64,000 nt of DNA from Tildeniella torsiva UHER 1998/13D (lineage in GTDB: Bacteria > Cyanobacteriota > Cyanobacteriia > Phormidesmidales > Phormidesmidaceae), in contig JAHHIH010000001.1 in the NCBI GenBank assembly GCA_019358835.1, positions 62,001 to 126,000 of the forward strand, read 5' to 3'. The translations under genes were made by a program, and so were the position numbers. Of the stretch, positions 1 to 8,379 are shown in pieces. The stretch's first letter is position 1. Each line of letters starts with the position of its first letter. Under the pieces are notes generated by a model. The model was not told the DNA's origin and searched no databases. It saw only the letters and a program-made list of their open reading frames with translations.

Positions 1-133
1 TGCTGATCAGATTAATTCTATATGGTTACTTTTGTGCTGTGTTTCTATAGGAACAATTATGTACTCGTCATCACTATTTTTAATATTTCCTTCAAAGTTT
101 AAGAAAACAATTTCTTACTTCTACTCAACTTAG
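1..133 (+). CDS. C-terminal end of a membrane protein (partial, possibly a flippase)
   Basis: An open frame runs from the window edge (codons from base 2) to TAG at 131-133, giving 43 residues with no start inside. The peptide is hydrophobic (IWLLLCCVSIGTIMY) and ends in a short basic/aromatic tail (FKKTISYFY), as in the last helix of a multi-pass membrane protein. A Wzx-type oligosaccharide flippase would fit a polysaccharide locus with glycosyltransferases and a polymerase downstream. That identity comes from context only; 43 residues are too few to name a family, and the frame could be fortuitous in AT-rich DNA. Confidence 0.4.
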   Translation, partial: ADQINSIWLLLCCVSIGTIMYSSSLFLIFPSKFKKTISYFYST

Positions 134-157
134 TATTTTCTATAGCTTCTCGACATT

Positions 158-174
158 GGGTGCATCCCAGTTTT
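158..174 (+). repeat. Half-copy of the GGGTGCATCC repeat end
   Basis: GGGTGCATCCCAGTTTT matches the terminal inverted repeats of the MITE-like element at 10,999-11,161. No clear second end is seen in the following 160 bases, so this is a solitary or decayed end. Confidence 0.45.
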
Positions 175-361
175 GCAATGAGTACAAATGCGTGGTTATT
201 AAACCCATGAGAATCAAGGGAGCAGAAATAGTATCTCATATTTGGACTTGCAAGACTAGGATGTATCCTCGACGTTTCTATGATTTAAGTCAATACCCAA
301 GTTTCTGTAACTACATTAGAAACTGAATCTTGTGTCCATAATAGTTTATAGGCTAAGAGTC

Positions 362-1483
362 ATGCAAGGGAAAATAAAGTTTTACATTAAGAATTCGTTT
401 TCAGAAGATTCTCTTGTTTACCCTTTAAAAGCATTTTTAGCATTTAAAAAACTGAGAGATGGAGCATTAAAATCGATAGAAATTTATCTAGTCCGGTTTT
501 TTTCAAGCTCAAAATTTCTAACATCAATTTATTATCTATTGCTCTCAAAATCCTTTAAGCGAGAGCAGTACGCCTGCCTTATTGGACGCATGAGATACTA
601 TGATTCACTCCACAGTAAAGAATCTAATAGCTATCTCTTACGAAGAAATACTCATCGACTAGAGAAAGGCTTACTTATGAGGCCACGGCGAGATATATTC
701 GCGGCAGGCTACATAGCAGAAACTGTTGACTGTTTTTTTGAATCAGTCAATCAAAACAACAGTTCACAGAATCTGGAAGAGCTGAAGTGGGCAAATGATG
801 TGCTTTCAGAATATTTTGATGTTGTTGGCTCTCAACCAGGAATAGACAAAGCAAGGGCTAAATTTAAGTCTGCGTTGGGAGCTAGCATTGATGTCAATGA
901 ATCGCTCAAATTTATTCCATACAAACGAGATTCTAGTGTGCCTTTGTCAGTCAGTTATGAGAGCTTTTTAAGTTTATCCCAGCGACGTCGTTCAGTACGC
1001 TGGTATCTATCGAAGCCTGTTCCTAGGGATCTGATCGATAAAGCTGTTAAGGTAGCCTCACTTTCTCCAAGCGCTTGCAATCGTCAACCGTTTGAATTTC
1101 GAATTTTTGATGATCCAGATTTAGTCCAAAAAATTTCAGTCCTCCCAATGGGAACCAAAGGTTTCAGCCATAATTTCCCAGTTGTTGTAGTGGTGGTTGG
1201 GAAGTTGAGTGCCTACTTTAGCGAACGCGATCGCCATATTATTTATATCGATGGCTCTCTCGCGGCAATGTCTTTTATGTATGGCTTGGAAACACTAGGT
1301 TTAAGCTCTTGCCCAATTAACTGGCCTGACGTAGAACCTCTGGAGAGAAAAATGGATAAACTTCTTAAACTTGAGCCAGACGAAAGGCCAGTTATGCTCA
1401 TATCTGTTGGTTATCCAGATCCAGAAGGCATGGTTGCATTTTCTCAGAAGAAAAGTCTCGAAAAAGTTCGAAGGTATAATTAA
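362..1483 (+). CDS. Nitroreductase-family protein of a polysaccharide locus
   Basis: The C-terminal half is a nitroreductase fold: RRRSVRWY and SACNRQPFEFRIF are the usual FMN-contacting segments, followed by a SCPINWP motif. The N-terminal ~190 residues are an extension outside the classical ~200-residue enzyme and contain RLEKGL. Long nitroreductase-like proteins of this kind are found in bacterial exopolysaccharide clusters. Their substrate is unknown to me; an FMN-dependent redox step on a sugar or lipid intermediate is a guess. ATG at 362 is preferred to the in-frame GTG at 332, but neither has a strong ribosome site. The DNA is AT-rich. The next gene, a pyruvyl transferase, follows after a short gap. 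Confidence 0.75.
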   Translation: MQGKIKFYIKNSFSEDSLVYPLKAFLAFKKLRDGALKSIEIYLVRFFSSSKFLTSIYYLLLSKSFKREQYACLIGRMRYYDSLHSKESNSYLLRRNTHRLEKGLLMRPRRDIFAAGYIAETVDCFFESVNQNNSSQNLEELKWANDVLSEYFDVVGSQPGIDKARAKFKSALGASIDVNESLKFIPYKRDSSVPLSVSYESFLSLSQRRRSVRWYLSKPVPRDLIDKAVKVASLSPSACNRQPFEFRIFDDPDLVQKISVLPMGTKGFSHNFPVVVVVVGKLSAYFSERDRHIIYIDGSLAAMSFMYGLETLGLSSCPINWPDVEPLERKMDKLLKLEPDERPVMLISVGYPDPEGMVAFSQKKSLEKVRRYN

Positions 1484-1566
1484 CCATAAAAGTGAAATGG
1501 GTCTTTTCGCACGGATTAGATGCCAAAGATAATGCTCAAGTAATCATTTTTCAGGATTTTAGCCTT

Positions 1567-2712
1567 ATGTTATTCGAAATTCGTGGCGTTCATTTTGCTA
1601 ACAAGGGTGCTGAGCTTATGCTGCATTCTGTTTTGCAGAAGGTAGCGGAGTGGAATGATCAAAATAAATTAGCAATGCGCTTCCAGCTTGGAAGCTTCGA
1701 TCAAAGAGCAAAGCTGGGCTTACGGCAACTTTTTTGGGTTGACAAAGGGCTACCTCTAATTGGGAAAAGCTATGCACAGGCCATTTCATTGGTACCTAAA
1801 AAGACGCGCAATGCTCTTGGCATAGTGACCTACGAAGACATTGATGTGATTTTGGATGCATCCGGTTTTGCCTACTCTGATCAATGGGGAATAGAAAAGT
1901 CTACTCGAATGGCTGAGCTCGCTCGGAAGGCAAAAAAAATGGGTAAGAAAGTGGTGCTCCTTCCTCAGGCATTTGGGCCTTTTGAGAATCCCCGAAAAAG
2001 AAGCGAATTCATAAAAGTCTTAGAGAATGCCGACTTAGTTTTCGCGAGAGATCCCATTTCCTATGATCATTTAATAAATCTAAGTATAAATTCAACTAAC
2101 ATAAGAATGTCGCCGGATTTCACTAATTTAGTAAATGGAGCTGTTCCTGGCTATTTTGACTTATCAGTAAAGAGGGCATGTGTAATACCAAATAATAGAA
2201 TGCTGGATAAAACTTCGAAAGAGACTAAAAATAGCTATGCTCACTTCCTCGAATACTCTATCCAATTTCTTTTAGATCAAAGGCTTAATCCATTTATTTT
2301 GCTTCATGACAATTCTGACAGAGTCCTAATATCTCATTTAAAGGGAGTTTTTGGTAATCAATTAGAGGTAGTGGAAGAGCCTAATCCCTTATATGTAAAA
2401 GGCATCCTCGGAAATTGTTATCTAGTCATTGGTTCTAGATTTCACGGATTAATTAGTGCGTTGTCTCAGGGGATACCCTGCATAGGCACAGGGTGGAGCC
2501 ATAAGTATCAGATGCTATTTCAAGATTACGATTGCTCATCTTTTCTCATTTCTGATTTTCAAGATAAAGATAAAGCACTTTACCAGCTCAATCAATTGGT
2601 AAGTGAACCTAGTCGATCAGAATTAATGAATCAATTACACAGCGCTAGCAAGAAACAAAAGAAACTCTCATCGGAAATGTGGAGTGAAGTGCACAAATTG
2701 ATCTACAACTAA
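1567..2712 (+). CDS. Polysaccharide pyruvyl transferase family protein
   Basis: The family transfers pyruvate from phosphoenolpyruvate to sugar residues of surface polymers as ketals (CsaB/WcaK type), presumably in the cytoplasm. Visible marks are the N-terminal EIRGVHFANKGAELML, the LLPQAFGPF segment, FARDPIS, and the C-terminal GSRFHGLISALSQGIP signature. I start it at ATG 1567 (381 residues) because the family begins here and AGGA lies at 1553-1556; the open frame extends upstream to a GTG at 1492 with unconvincing sequence. It is AT-rich like its neighbours. The acceptor sugar cannot be told from sequence. Confidence 0.82.
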   Translation: MLFEIRGVHFANKGAELMLHSVLQKVAEWNDQNKLAMRFQLGSFDQRAKLGLRQLFWVDKGLPLIGKSYAQAISLVPKKTRNALGIVTYEDIDVILDASGFAYSDQWGIEKSTRMAELARKAKKMGKKVVLLPQAFGPFENPRKRSEFIKVLENADLVFARDPISYDHLINLSINSTNIRMSPDFTNLVNGAVPGYFDLSVKRACVIPNNRMLDKTSKETKNSYAHFLEYSIQFLLDQRLNPFILLHDNSDRVLISHLKGVFGNQLEVVEEPNPLYVKGILGNCYLVIGSRFHGLISALSQGIPCIGTGWSHKYQMLFQDYDCSSFLISDFQDKDKALYQLNQLVSEPSRSELMNQLHSASKKQKKLSSEMWSEVHKLIYN

Positions 2713-2746
2713 TTTTTTTGAGAATTCATAATCAACTCAATGAAAT

Positions 2747-3673
2747 ATGAAAAATCTCCCTGCTCCTAATTCTCCACTCTTTGTCTCTGTAATTATTCCT
2801 GTCTTCAACGACTCAGAGCGGCTCAAGCATTGTCTAGAAAGCCTTGAGAATCAAAGCTATTCTAAAGACCATTACGAGATAATTGTAGTAGATAATGCTT
2901 CTCAAGAAGACCTACAGAATTTAGTAAAGCAATATCCTCAAGCAAAATATGGTTATGAAGATAAACCTGGTGCTTATGCATCAAGGAATAAAGGAATTTC
3001 GATGGCAAAGGGAGACATTGTTGGTTTTACTGACTCAGACTGTATACCAGATAAAAATTGGATCGGAAAAGCTGTCGAGATCTTTAGAAGCAACCCAAGC
3101 TGCGGCTTAGTCGTTGGAAGCATTGAACTTTTCTTTCAAAATCCTGATTGCCCAACAGCCGTTGAATTATACGAGAGTGTTACAGCATTTCAGCAAGAGA
3201 GAAATGTAGAAGTAAATCATTGGGGTGCGACTGCCAACGTATTTACTTTCAAAGCAGTTATTCAAAAAGTGGGGCTTTTTGATGAAACCTTAAAATCGGG
3301 TGGAGATATAGAATGGGGGCAGCGTATTTTTGCTGCTGGATATTTCCAAATATACGCAAAAGAATGTGCTGTTCTGCACCCGGCCAGACATTCCTTTGAA
3401 GAACTAATCAAAAAAATCGTCAGAGTGGCTGAGGGTAGACACGCTAGACTAAAGGAGAAAGCAAAATATCCCCATCAGCAGTTTGGATTTAAAGATGATC
3501 TGTTAAGCGCGGTAACAAGGGCTTTAAGACCTCCAATTAAATCAGCCTTTAATATTTTTAGAAGCAAAGAGTTAAAGAATATAAGCCAAAAAACTCAAGT
3601 TGTCTTTGTTCTTCTAATTGTTAGATATGTTTCTGCATGGACAAAAATTCGAGTTTCAATTTCGTCTCATTAA
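2747..3673 (+). CDS. Glycosyltransferase family 2
   Basis: This is a GT-A inverting glycosyltransferase that adds a sugar from a nucleotide donor to a growing repeat unit at the cytoplasmic membrane face. The N-terminus SVIIPVFND opens the Rossmann-like donor-binding fold, IIVVDNAS follows, and FTDSDC carries the metal-binding DxD-type motif at about residue 97. ETLKSGGDIEWGQR is the acceptor-side ED/ExxR-type region. The C-terminus has a hydrophobic stretch (VVFVLLIVRYVSAW) that probably tethers it to the membrane. At 308 residues the length is normal. Donor and linkage are unknown. Confidence 0.85.
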   Translation: MKNLPAPNSPLFVSVIIPVFNDSERLKHCLESLENQSYSKDHYEIIVVDNASQEDLQNLVKQYPQAKYGYEDKPGAYASRNKGISMAKGDIVGFTDSDCIPDKNWIGKAVEIFRSNPSCGLVVGSIELFFQNPDCPTAVELYESVTAFQQERNVEVNHWGATANVFTFKAVIQKVGLFDETLKSGGDIEWGQRIFAAGYFQIYAKECAVLHPARHSFEELIKKIVRVAEGRHARLKEKAKYPHQQFGFKDDLLSAVTRALRPPIKSAFNIFRSKELKNISQKTQVVFVLLIVRYVSAWTKIRVSISSH

Positions 3674-3798
3674 ATAAACTTAGGGATTGCCACATCCAAA
3701 GTCTGAGTGATGCCATAGTCTCATAGACTTCTTCAGGAAGTTGAAATCTCAGGTCATTTATAAAAGATTACATCCTGCAAAAGGATTAGGATATTACT

Positions 3799-4830
3799 AT
3801 GATCAGAAATTCGGAGCAGACATATCAAATCGAAAGGCTCTCAAAGAAAGCATTTCATATTGCTTATAAGCAGTTGATTGGTGATAGAAGATGCCAATTT
3901 TATGACTTGTCAAAAATTCAGCCATCTCAAAGAGAATCCAAATCTCCAATTATTCAGTTTTATTCATCTATTGATAACATTGGAAATTTTTTACCTGTCC
4001 TTGGAATTCAATCCATGCTAGGTACTGTTCCCGATACCTGGTGTGTACAAGACAAATCCATTGATTTTGACTTCATCAATAAAAATTATAAATTTGTCAT
4101 CATTGGTGGAGCCGGACTTTTAGTCCGAGGTAATGGGAGCTTTGAGCGTTTCTGGACTCAATTTTCTGAAAAATGTAAGTTACCTACGGTGATCTGGGGT
4201 GTTGGAACTGATGGGGTTAAGGATATTAGTCCTCCTTATCGAAGAATCGTATCAGAAGTTGCTAAAAGGTGTGACTTAATTAATGTTCGAGATGAACTAA
4301 CAGCTGAAACTTTCAACCTTATTGATCCTGATATAAGTGCTTGTCCCACGGTAGCTTATCTTCAGGCTGTAAAAAAAGTCAAAAAGCTATCAAACAAACC
4401 GCTAGATCAGGCAACTCTAATTCATTATCAGCCTCAAATCCACGTGGATTCTTACATAAAGGAGATTAATGAATTAATGAAAAAAAGTTTTACTAAGTAT
4501 CGAAGAACGACTAATTATCAATATTCTTTTTTAGGACTTGACGATGCTATCTATAAGTTTTATCTAGAAAGTGGCCTCGTAGTCACAGCTATGTTGCATG
4601 GTGCAATCACTGCCTATGGTCTTGGCATCCCCTATGTAGCAATTTCAAAGTCCGATAAAATGAATGCTTTCATTAACAAGTTTGGAAACGGTTTTCAAGT
4701 ATCCTCAGCGAAAGAACTGAGAGATCTTTTTGATTCTAATGAAGCATCGAAAAAACAGCTTAAGCCTGTTGCCCTTGATTCTGTATTAGACTTTGGGGAT
4801 AAAGTAAAGAATTGGGCGGAAGAACTATGA
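3799..4830 (+). CDS. Polysaccharide pyruvyl transferase family protein (second copy)
   Basis: This is the second pyruvyl-transferase-like protein in the locus and diverges from the one at 1567. Family marks are IIGGAGLLVRGNG (about residue 98), WGVGTDG, VRDELTAE and a C-terminal TAMLHGAITAYGLGIPYVA, the equivalent of the RFHG block in the first copy. Here the block reads MLHGA, as in many family members acting on other polymers. It is 343 residues long, near the family norm. A 125-base gap without visible features separates it from the GT2 gene. Two copies may modify two different sugars, or one may have drifted to another role. Confidence 0.8.
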   Translation: MIRNSEQTYQIERLSKKAFHIAYKQLIGDRRCQFYDLSKIQPSQRESKSPIIQFYSSIDNIGNFLPVLGIQSMLGTVPDTWCVQDKSIDFDFINKNYKFVIIGGAGLLVRGNGSFERFWTQFSEKCKLPTVIWGVGTDGVKDISPPYRRIVSEVAKRCDLINVRDELTAETFNLIDPDISACPTVAYLQAVKKVKKLSNKPLDQATLIHYQPQIHVDSYIKEINELMKKSFTKYRRTTNYQYSFLGLDDAIYKFYLESGLVVTAMLHGAITAYGLGIPYVAISKSDKMNAFINKFGNGFQVSSAKELRDLFDSNEASKKQLKPVALDSVLDFGDKVKNWAEEL

Positions 4831-4866
4831 TAAGAACCTTAAGTTCTGTACAAATAGGAATTTTCT

Positions 4867-6006
4867 ATGCCTCAATCTCACATTATTATTACTCACCAAT
4901 ACCCGCTTAACGCTCCTGGAGGTGGAACTAGGAGCTGTGTCCAAATTATTCAGCACCTTCAAAAAATTGGGGTCGAAGTAACTGTTATTCAAATTTCATC
5001 CGATTCTCAACAAGGCACTGATTTAGTGCCTTGTCAAGTATTTTCTGTTGCTCCCAACCATTTCAATTATTTATTCACCGGATATTCAATCGCTCGCACT
5101 ATCGAAAAATTGATTTCTCAGAAATCAGTAGATGCCGTTCTGAGCTGGAGTTATGAAGCTGCCTTCTTGCCAAAGTTTCTTAGGAAACACAAAATCTTGT
5201 TTGGTATGATTGCAGCGATGCCTTCTTATGAAGACTGGTTTACTCGCAAGACTGACTTTAAGTTTCTTAAAGGGTTTAGTGATAACTGGTTTCGATTGAG
5301 ACCTTTTCGGCTAGCAGACATCAGTTTCGTCTCTTCTAACTTTACAAAACGAGAGTTAAGCGACCTTTTTGATATTGAGTTAAGGAAAATTTCTGTAGTT
5401 GGGCGAGGTATAGATGATGTGTTTTTCAGTGTCAATCGGACACCGTCTAAATCTATTTCTAATTTTATCTTCTACGGTTCATTAGCACCTGTAAAAGGTG
5501 TTTTTGATGTCGTTGACGCGTTAGGATTTGTCTATGAAAAGGGGTTTCAAGAATGGAAACTGAAAATTGCAGGTTGGGGAGATTTGGATCTTCTAACCCA
5601 ATCAATACGGGAGCATGGTATTGAAGACAATGTTCAATTTCTCGGGCGCTTAGAACCTAATGAGTTAGTTCAGTCATTAGGCTGGGCAGACATAGCTATC
5701 TTACCTTCTAGGGCTGAGTCGTTTGGCCGATCTATTGCTGAAGCCCAAGCTGCGGGTTTACCTGTGATCTCCTACGCAGTTGGCTCAATTCCTGAAATTG
5801 TTGATCATGGTTCTACTGGCTGGCTCGTTCCGCCTAAACAGCCAAAACTTTTAGCAGAAGCTATTGTTCAAGCCATTAAGCAACCTGCTGCTACCTATCA
5901 AATGGGGCTAGCTGGTCGAGAACGGGTTAGCCAGCTTTTCTCGTGGGAAAAAACTGCTGGAGCCATCCTGCACGGTATAGAAAACGCCCGAAGGAGTAAT
6001 TCATAA
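4867..6006 (+). CDS. Glycosyltransferase family 4 (AT-rich block)
   Basis: This is a GT-B retaining glycosyltransferase. N-terminal HQYPLNAPGGGTRSCVQ holds the glycine-rich donor-loop region. The C-terminal domain has FYGSLAPVKGV, and PSRAESFGRSIAEAQAAG carries the E-x7-E donor-binding motif. At 379 residues it is full length. Its TAA stop (6004-6006) overlaps the next ATG by one base (TAATG), so the two are likely translationally coupled. It is the last gene of the AT-rich segment. Donor sugar is not deducible. Confidence 0.87.
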   Translation: MPQSHIIITHQYPLNAPGGGTRSCVQIIQHLQKIGVEVTVIQISSDSQQGTDLVPCQVFSVAPNHFNYLFTGYSIARTIEKLISQKSVDAVLSWSYEAAFLPKFLRKHKILFGMIAAMPSYEDWFTRKTDFKFLKGFSDNWFRLRPFRLADISFVSSNFTKRELSDLFDIELRKISVVGRGIDDVFFSVNRTPSKSISNFIFYGSLAPVKGVFDVVDALGFVYEKGFQEWKLKIAGWGDLDLLTQSIREHGIEDNVQFLGRLEPNELVQSLGWADIAILPSRAESFGRSIAEAQAAGLPVISYAVGSIPEIVDHGSTGWLVPPKQPKLLAEAIVQAIKQPAATYQMGLAGRERVSQLFSWEKTAGAILHGIENARRSNS

Positions 6007-7190
6007 TGTCTCAGACTGCTACTACACTAAAAAAAGTTGAGCCTTTCAATACACTAGCTTCCTTACGAATCCTGTTCGTGAGCCACACCTACGTCGTAGG
6101 CGTCAACCAGGGCAAGCTCGACGCCATTGCCCAGGCCGGTGCCGAGGTAGGGTTGCTAGTGCCCCAGCACTGGCAGGCCCCCCAGTGGAACAAGCGCTTT
6201 GAGGCCGAAAACCCCTACCCCCGCATTGCGCTTTACCCTTGCCCCATTTATTTCGAGGGTCGGGCCGGGGCGCACTTTTACCCCCCCCTGGCCATCTTAA
6301 AAACCATCCGCGACTTCAAGCCCGATATTATCCAGGTAGAAGAAGAAGTCTTTTCGTTAGCCGCCCTAGAGGTGGCCTTTTGGGCACGGCGCTGCCACAT
6401 TCCAGTGGTGCTGTTTGGCTGGGAAAACCGCGATCGCCAGCTGCCCGCCCCCCGCCGCTGGATGCGGCAGTACGTGTTTGACAGCACCCAAACTATTTTG
6501 GCGGGCAACCACGAAGGGGCCGACCTGCTCAAACAGTGGGGCTACGCTAAACCGGTCGAAGTCATGCCCCAAATGGGGGTCGATACCGAGCTGTTTTCGC
6601 CCCAGCTGCGCCCCCCCAAGCCCAGCGATGCGCCCCTGTGCATCGGCTTCGTGGGCCGCATTGCCTACCAAAAGGGTATCGATACTCTAATTGAGGCGGC
6701 CCGCCTGCTTCAGCAGCTGGGGCTGAGGTTTCAGATTAGCCTCTGTGGGTCTGGGAGCGACGAGGCCCAGTTTAAGCAGCTGGCCCACGACTACAACCTC
6801 GACGATGTCGTTGTTTGGACCGGGGGCGTGCGCCACGACGAAGTGCCCCAGGCGATGGCCAAAATGGATGTCTTGGTGCTGCCCTCGCGCACCGTACCCA
6901 CCTGGAAAGAGCAGTTTGGCCACGTGCTGATTGAAGCTATGGCGCTGGGCCTGCCGGTAGTGGGGTCTACCTGTGGCGAAATACCCAACGTAGTGGGTGA
7001 GCCAGAGCTGGTGTTTGCCGAAGGCGATGCCCCCGCCTTAGCCAGCATTTTGGCCCGACTTATTACCGACCTACCCTGGCGGCAGGCCATGGCCACCCAC
7101 AGTCTCAAGCAAGTAGATGAGCACTATAGCCACCAGCGCATTGCCGAACGCTTAATTGAGCTGTGGCAGTCGATTGTGCAGGCGGGCTAG
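6006..7190 (+). CDS. Glycosyltransferase family 4
   Basis: GT-B retaining enzyme of the GT4 family: RILFVSHTYVVGVNQGK opens the N-terminal domain, IGFVGRIAYQKGIDTLI begins the donor domain, and WKEQFGHVLIEAMALG contains E-x7-E. The first ~20 codons are AT-rich like the upstream gene and are followed abruptly by GC-rich, C-heavy coding sequence. A compositional join therefore sits almost at the start of this gene. The residues before the conserved RILFVSH may be an added leader. It is coupled to the previous gene by a one-base overlap. Confidence 0.87.
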   Translation: MSQTATTLKKVEPFNTLASLRILFVSHTYVVGVNQGKLDAIAQAGAEVGLLVPQHWQAPQWNKRFEAENPYPRIALYPCPIYFEGRAGAHFYPPLAILKTIRDFKPDIIQVEEEVFSLAALEVAFWARRCHIPVVLFGWENRDRQLPAPRRWMRQYVFDSTQTILAGNHEGADLLKQWGYAKPVEVMPQMGVDTELFSPQLRPPKPSDAPLCIGFVGRIAYQKGIDTLIEAARLLQQLGLRFQISLCGSGSDEAQFKQLAHDYNLDDVVVWTGGVRHDEVPQAMAKMDVLVLPSRTVPTWKEQFGHVLIEAMALGLPVVGSTCGEIPNVVGEPELVFAEGDAPALASILARLITDLPWRQAMATHSLKQVDEHYSHQRIAERLIELWQSIVQAG

Positions 7191-7225
7191 GGCCAGTGGA
7201 TCGAAAACAAATATGACCTATTGCT

Positions 7226-8344
7226 ATGCGTATTGCTATTGTTCGCCGCGCCCTAGGGGCCTCGTTTAGCATGGATGTCTATGCCGATGGCCTGATCAGT
7301 GGCCTACGGCAGGCGCGACCCCGCTGGGATATCGTCGAGATTATCCCCTCGTTTTCAGAGTATCAGGGCTCAGCGCTGAGTCGGTTGGGCAAATACTATC
7401 GCCGCTATAGGCAGTTTCCCCGTCAGGTGCGGCGACGCACCGATGTCGATCTATTTCACATTGTTGACCACAGCGATGGGCACCTGTGTTACGCCCTAGG
7501 GCGCACCCAGCGCCCGGTAGTCGTCACCTGTCACGACTTGATTAACTACATTCAGCCCGAAAATATTCGCACCCAGACCAGCATGCCCTTGGTCAGCACC
7601 TGGGTGTGGCGCTACGCCGTGCAGGGCATTGCCCAAGCCGACCATATTATTACAGTGTCTGACCACACCGCTAAGGATGTGATGGCCACCTTTGGTGTAG
7701 AACCGGCCCGTCTGACCACGGCCCCCAACGGCGTTGACTCAGCCTTTCGGCCCCTGCCCCCAAAGGCCATTGCGGCGGCGCGATCGCGCTACCACCTAGC
7801 CCCCGACACCCTTTGCCTGCTCAATGTCGGCTCTAACCACCCCCGCAAAAACATGGTTGCCGTGCTCAAAGCCCTGGCGGTGCTGCGCCAGCAGAGTCTA
7901 CCCGTGCACTTGCTCAAAGCCGGGGCCAACTTTACCGATGAACAAAAAAACTACCTTCACCAGCAAAATCTTACGGATTGCGTGGCCTACGTCGGTAAGC
8001 CTAACCAGACAGAGTTGGTCGAGCTATACAACGCGGCCAATGTTTTACTCGCGCCCTCGCTCTATGAAGGGTTTGGCATTACCCCCCTAGAGGCCATGGC
8101 CTGCGGAACTCCAGTGATTGCCTCCAACGCGACTGCCCTGCCCGAGGCCGTCGGCGATGCTGGAGTGCTGGTAGCCCCCAACGATATTGAGGGCATGGCG
8201 GCCAATGTAGTGCGTCTTGCCAACGACCGTTGCTTTAGAGAAAACCTAATTGAAAAAGGCCTGACTAGGGCCAGCCAAATGTCTTGGGTGCGATCGGCAG
8301 ACATTGTAGCCGCTGCCTACGAACGGCTGACCCCGGCAACCTGA
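7226..8344 (+). CDS. Glycosyltransferase family 4
   Basis: A GT4 enzyme of 372 residues. It begins MRIAIVRRALGASFSMDVY. HIVDHSDGH and VVTCHDLINY mark the N-terminal acceptor domain; LNVGSNHPRKN and PSLYEGFGITPLEAMACG (E-x7-E) mark the donor domain. It lies 35 bases after the previous gene and 35 bases before the next in the same orientation, so it belongs to one transcript. The DNA is GC-rich with HIP1 octamers, unlike the first 6 kb, which suggests this block is native or long resident. Substrate unknown. Confidence 0.87.
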   Translation: MRIAIVRRALGASFSMDVYADGLISGLRQARPRWDIVEIIPSFSEYQGSALSRLGKYYRRYRQFPRQVRRRTDVDLFHIVDHSDGHLCYALGRTQRPVVVTCHDLINYIQPENIRTQTSMPLVSTWVWRYAVQGIAQADHIITVSDHTAKDVMATFGVEPARLTTAPNGVDSAFRPLPPKAIAAARSRYHLAPDTLCLLNVGSNHPRKNMVAVLKALAVLRQQSLPVHLLKAGANFTDEQKNYLHQQNLTDCVAYVGKPNQTELVELYNAANVLLAPSLYEGFGITPLEAMACGTPVIASNATALPEAVGDAGVLVAPNDIEGMAANVVRLANDRCFRENLIEKGLTRASQMSWVRSADIVAAAYERLTPAT

Positions 8345-8379
8345 TCAACCTCTATGCCCTAACTCATAATCTCAACTCT

